Source of the DNA: Muribaculaceae bacterium
GTDB taxonomy: Bacteria; Bacteroidota; Bacteroidia; Bacteroidales; Muribaculaceae
NCBI GenBank assembly: GCA_024400895.1
Contig: JAKSMA010000156.1
Location: 1-6,028, forward strand
Direction: 5' to 3'
Length of the DNA: 6,028 bases
Below the pieces are notes generated by a model that worked only from the letters and a program-made list of their open reading frames with translations, was not told the DNA's origin and searched no databases. This document shows positions 5,887 to 6,028 of the stretch, one piece after another; the stretch's first letter is position 1; each line of letters opens with the position of its first letter. Made by a program: the position numbers and the translations under genes.

Positions 5887-5914
5887 GCCTAATAGACGCA
5901 CACTTCGCCTAATA
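5887..5914. repeat. Direct repeat GCCTAATA, two copies 20 bases apart
   Basis: GCCTAATA occurs at 5887-5894 and 5907-5914, start to start exactly 20 bases, about two helical turns. A partial copy, CCTAATA, lies at 5962-5968. All lie upstream of the M13 gene; the first two would be in its leader. Spacing on one DNA face suggests a possible binding site, but this is inference. Confidence 0.4.
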
Positions 5915-5930
5915 AGCTACATTAAGATTG

Positions 5931-5938
5931 CAAAATTA
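5931..5938 (-). promoter_or_regulatory. Likely -7 box of the M13 peptidase operon
   Basis: On the minus strand this reads TAATTTTG, a full match to TAnnTTTG. It predicts a transcript start near 5925 and a leader of about 80 bases. No TTG lies at the usual distance; the nearest (5951-5953) is only 12 bases away. An A8 run (5940-5947) and a G-rich stretch on the minus strand occupy the upstream part. Confidence 0.5.
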
Positions 5939-5995
5939 CAAAAAAAAGCCCAATCCCCTCCCCTAATACACCGATTTTATACAAATAAAAGTCTA

Positions 5996-6028
5996 CGAGT
6001 CAACGAGATTTCGAGGATTCGAGATTTC
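5996..6028. repeat. Degenerate 8-base tandem array running off the right edge
   Basis: CGAG begins at 5996, 6004, 6012 and 6020, an exact 8-base period: CGAGTCAA, CGAGATTT, CGAGGATT, CGAGATTT, then C. The second and fourth units are identical. The array reaches the window end, so its full length is unknown. No coding frame explains it. Confidence 0.75.

Overview
The window looks like chromosomal DNA from a Bacteroidales bacterium (Bacteroides/Prevotella/Muribaculaceae-like; the exact family cannot be fixed from the sequence). The signs are: a single-chain class II glycyl-tRNA synthetase followed directly by a lipoprotein FKBP-type prolyl isomerase, promoters of the Bacteroidetes type (TAnnTTTG at -7), A/T-rich starts with little or no Shine-Dalgarno sequence, lipoproteins with acidic residues just after the lipidated cysteine, and an exported M13 (PepO/neprilysin-type) peptidase.

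Layout, left to right. Positions 2-118 hold the last 38 codons of a reading frame entering from outside; it carries one YD-repeat motif (YDALGRL) and is probably the end or a remnant of an RHS/YD-repeat protein. Positions 243-701 encode a small exported protein built almost wholly of six 20-residue tandem repeats, the least explained gene here. A hairpin terminator (763-799) closes that unit and is overlapped by the glyS promoter (-7 box at 804-811). The glyS leader (about 818-909) holds two small hairpins. glyS (910-2454) and the FKBP lipoprotein gene (2478-3029) form a probable operon with a 23-base gap. A strong hairpin that can work in both directions (3055-3103) separates this operon from a convergent minus-strand operon: an M13 metallopeptidase (5843-3819), then an unrecognised lipoprotein (3734-3171).

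Three intergenic tracts stand out. A heptamer TCTAAnn array (3144-3174) supplies the stop codon of the lipoprotein gene. A palindrome with perfect 9-bp arms (3756-3788), resembling a REP-type element, lies between the M13 and lipoprotein genes. A degenerate array with an exact 8-base period (5996-6028) runs off the right edge.

Most genes serve translation (GlyRS) or protein handling in the cell envelope (a prolyl isomerase, a peptidase, and a lipoprotein that may partner the peptidase). The most unusual content is the repeat protein and its neighbouring YD-repeat fragment. No complete undescribed multi-gene system is visible, and no RNA gene, CRISPR array or insertion sequence was recognised.
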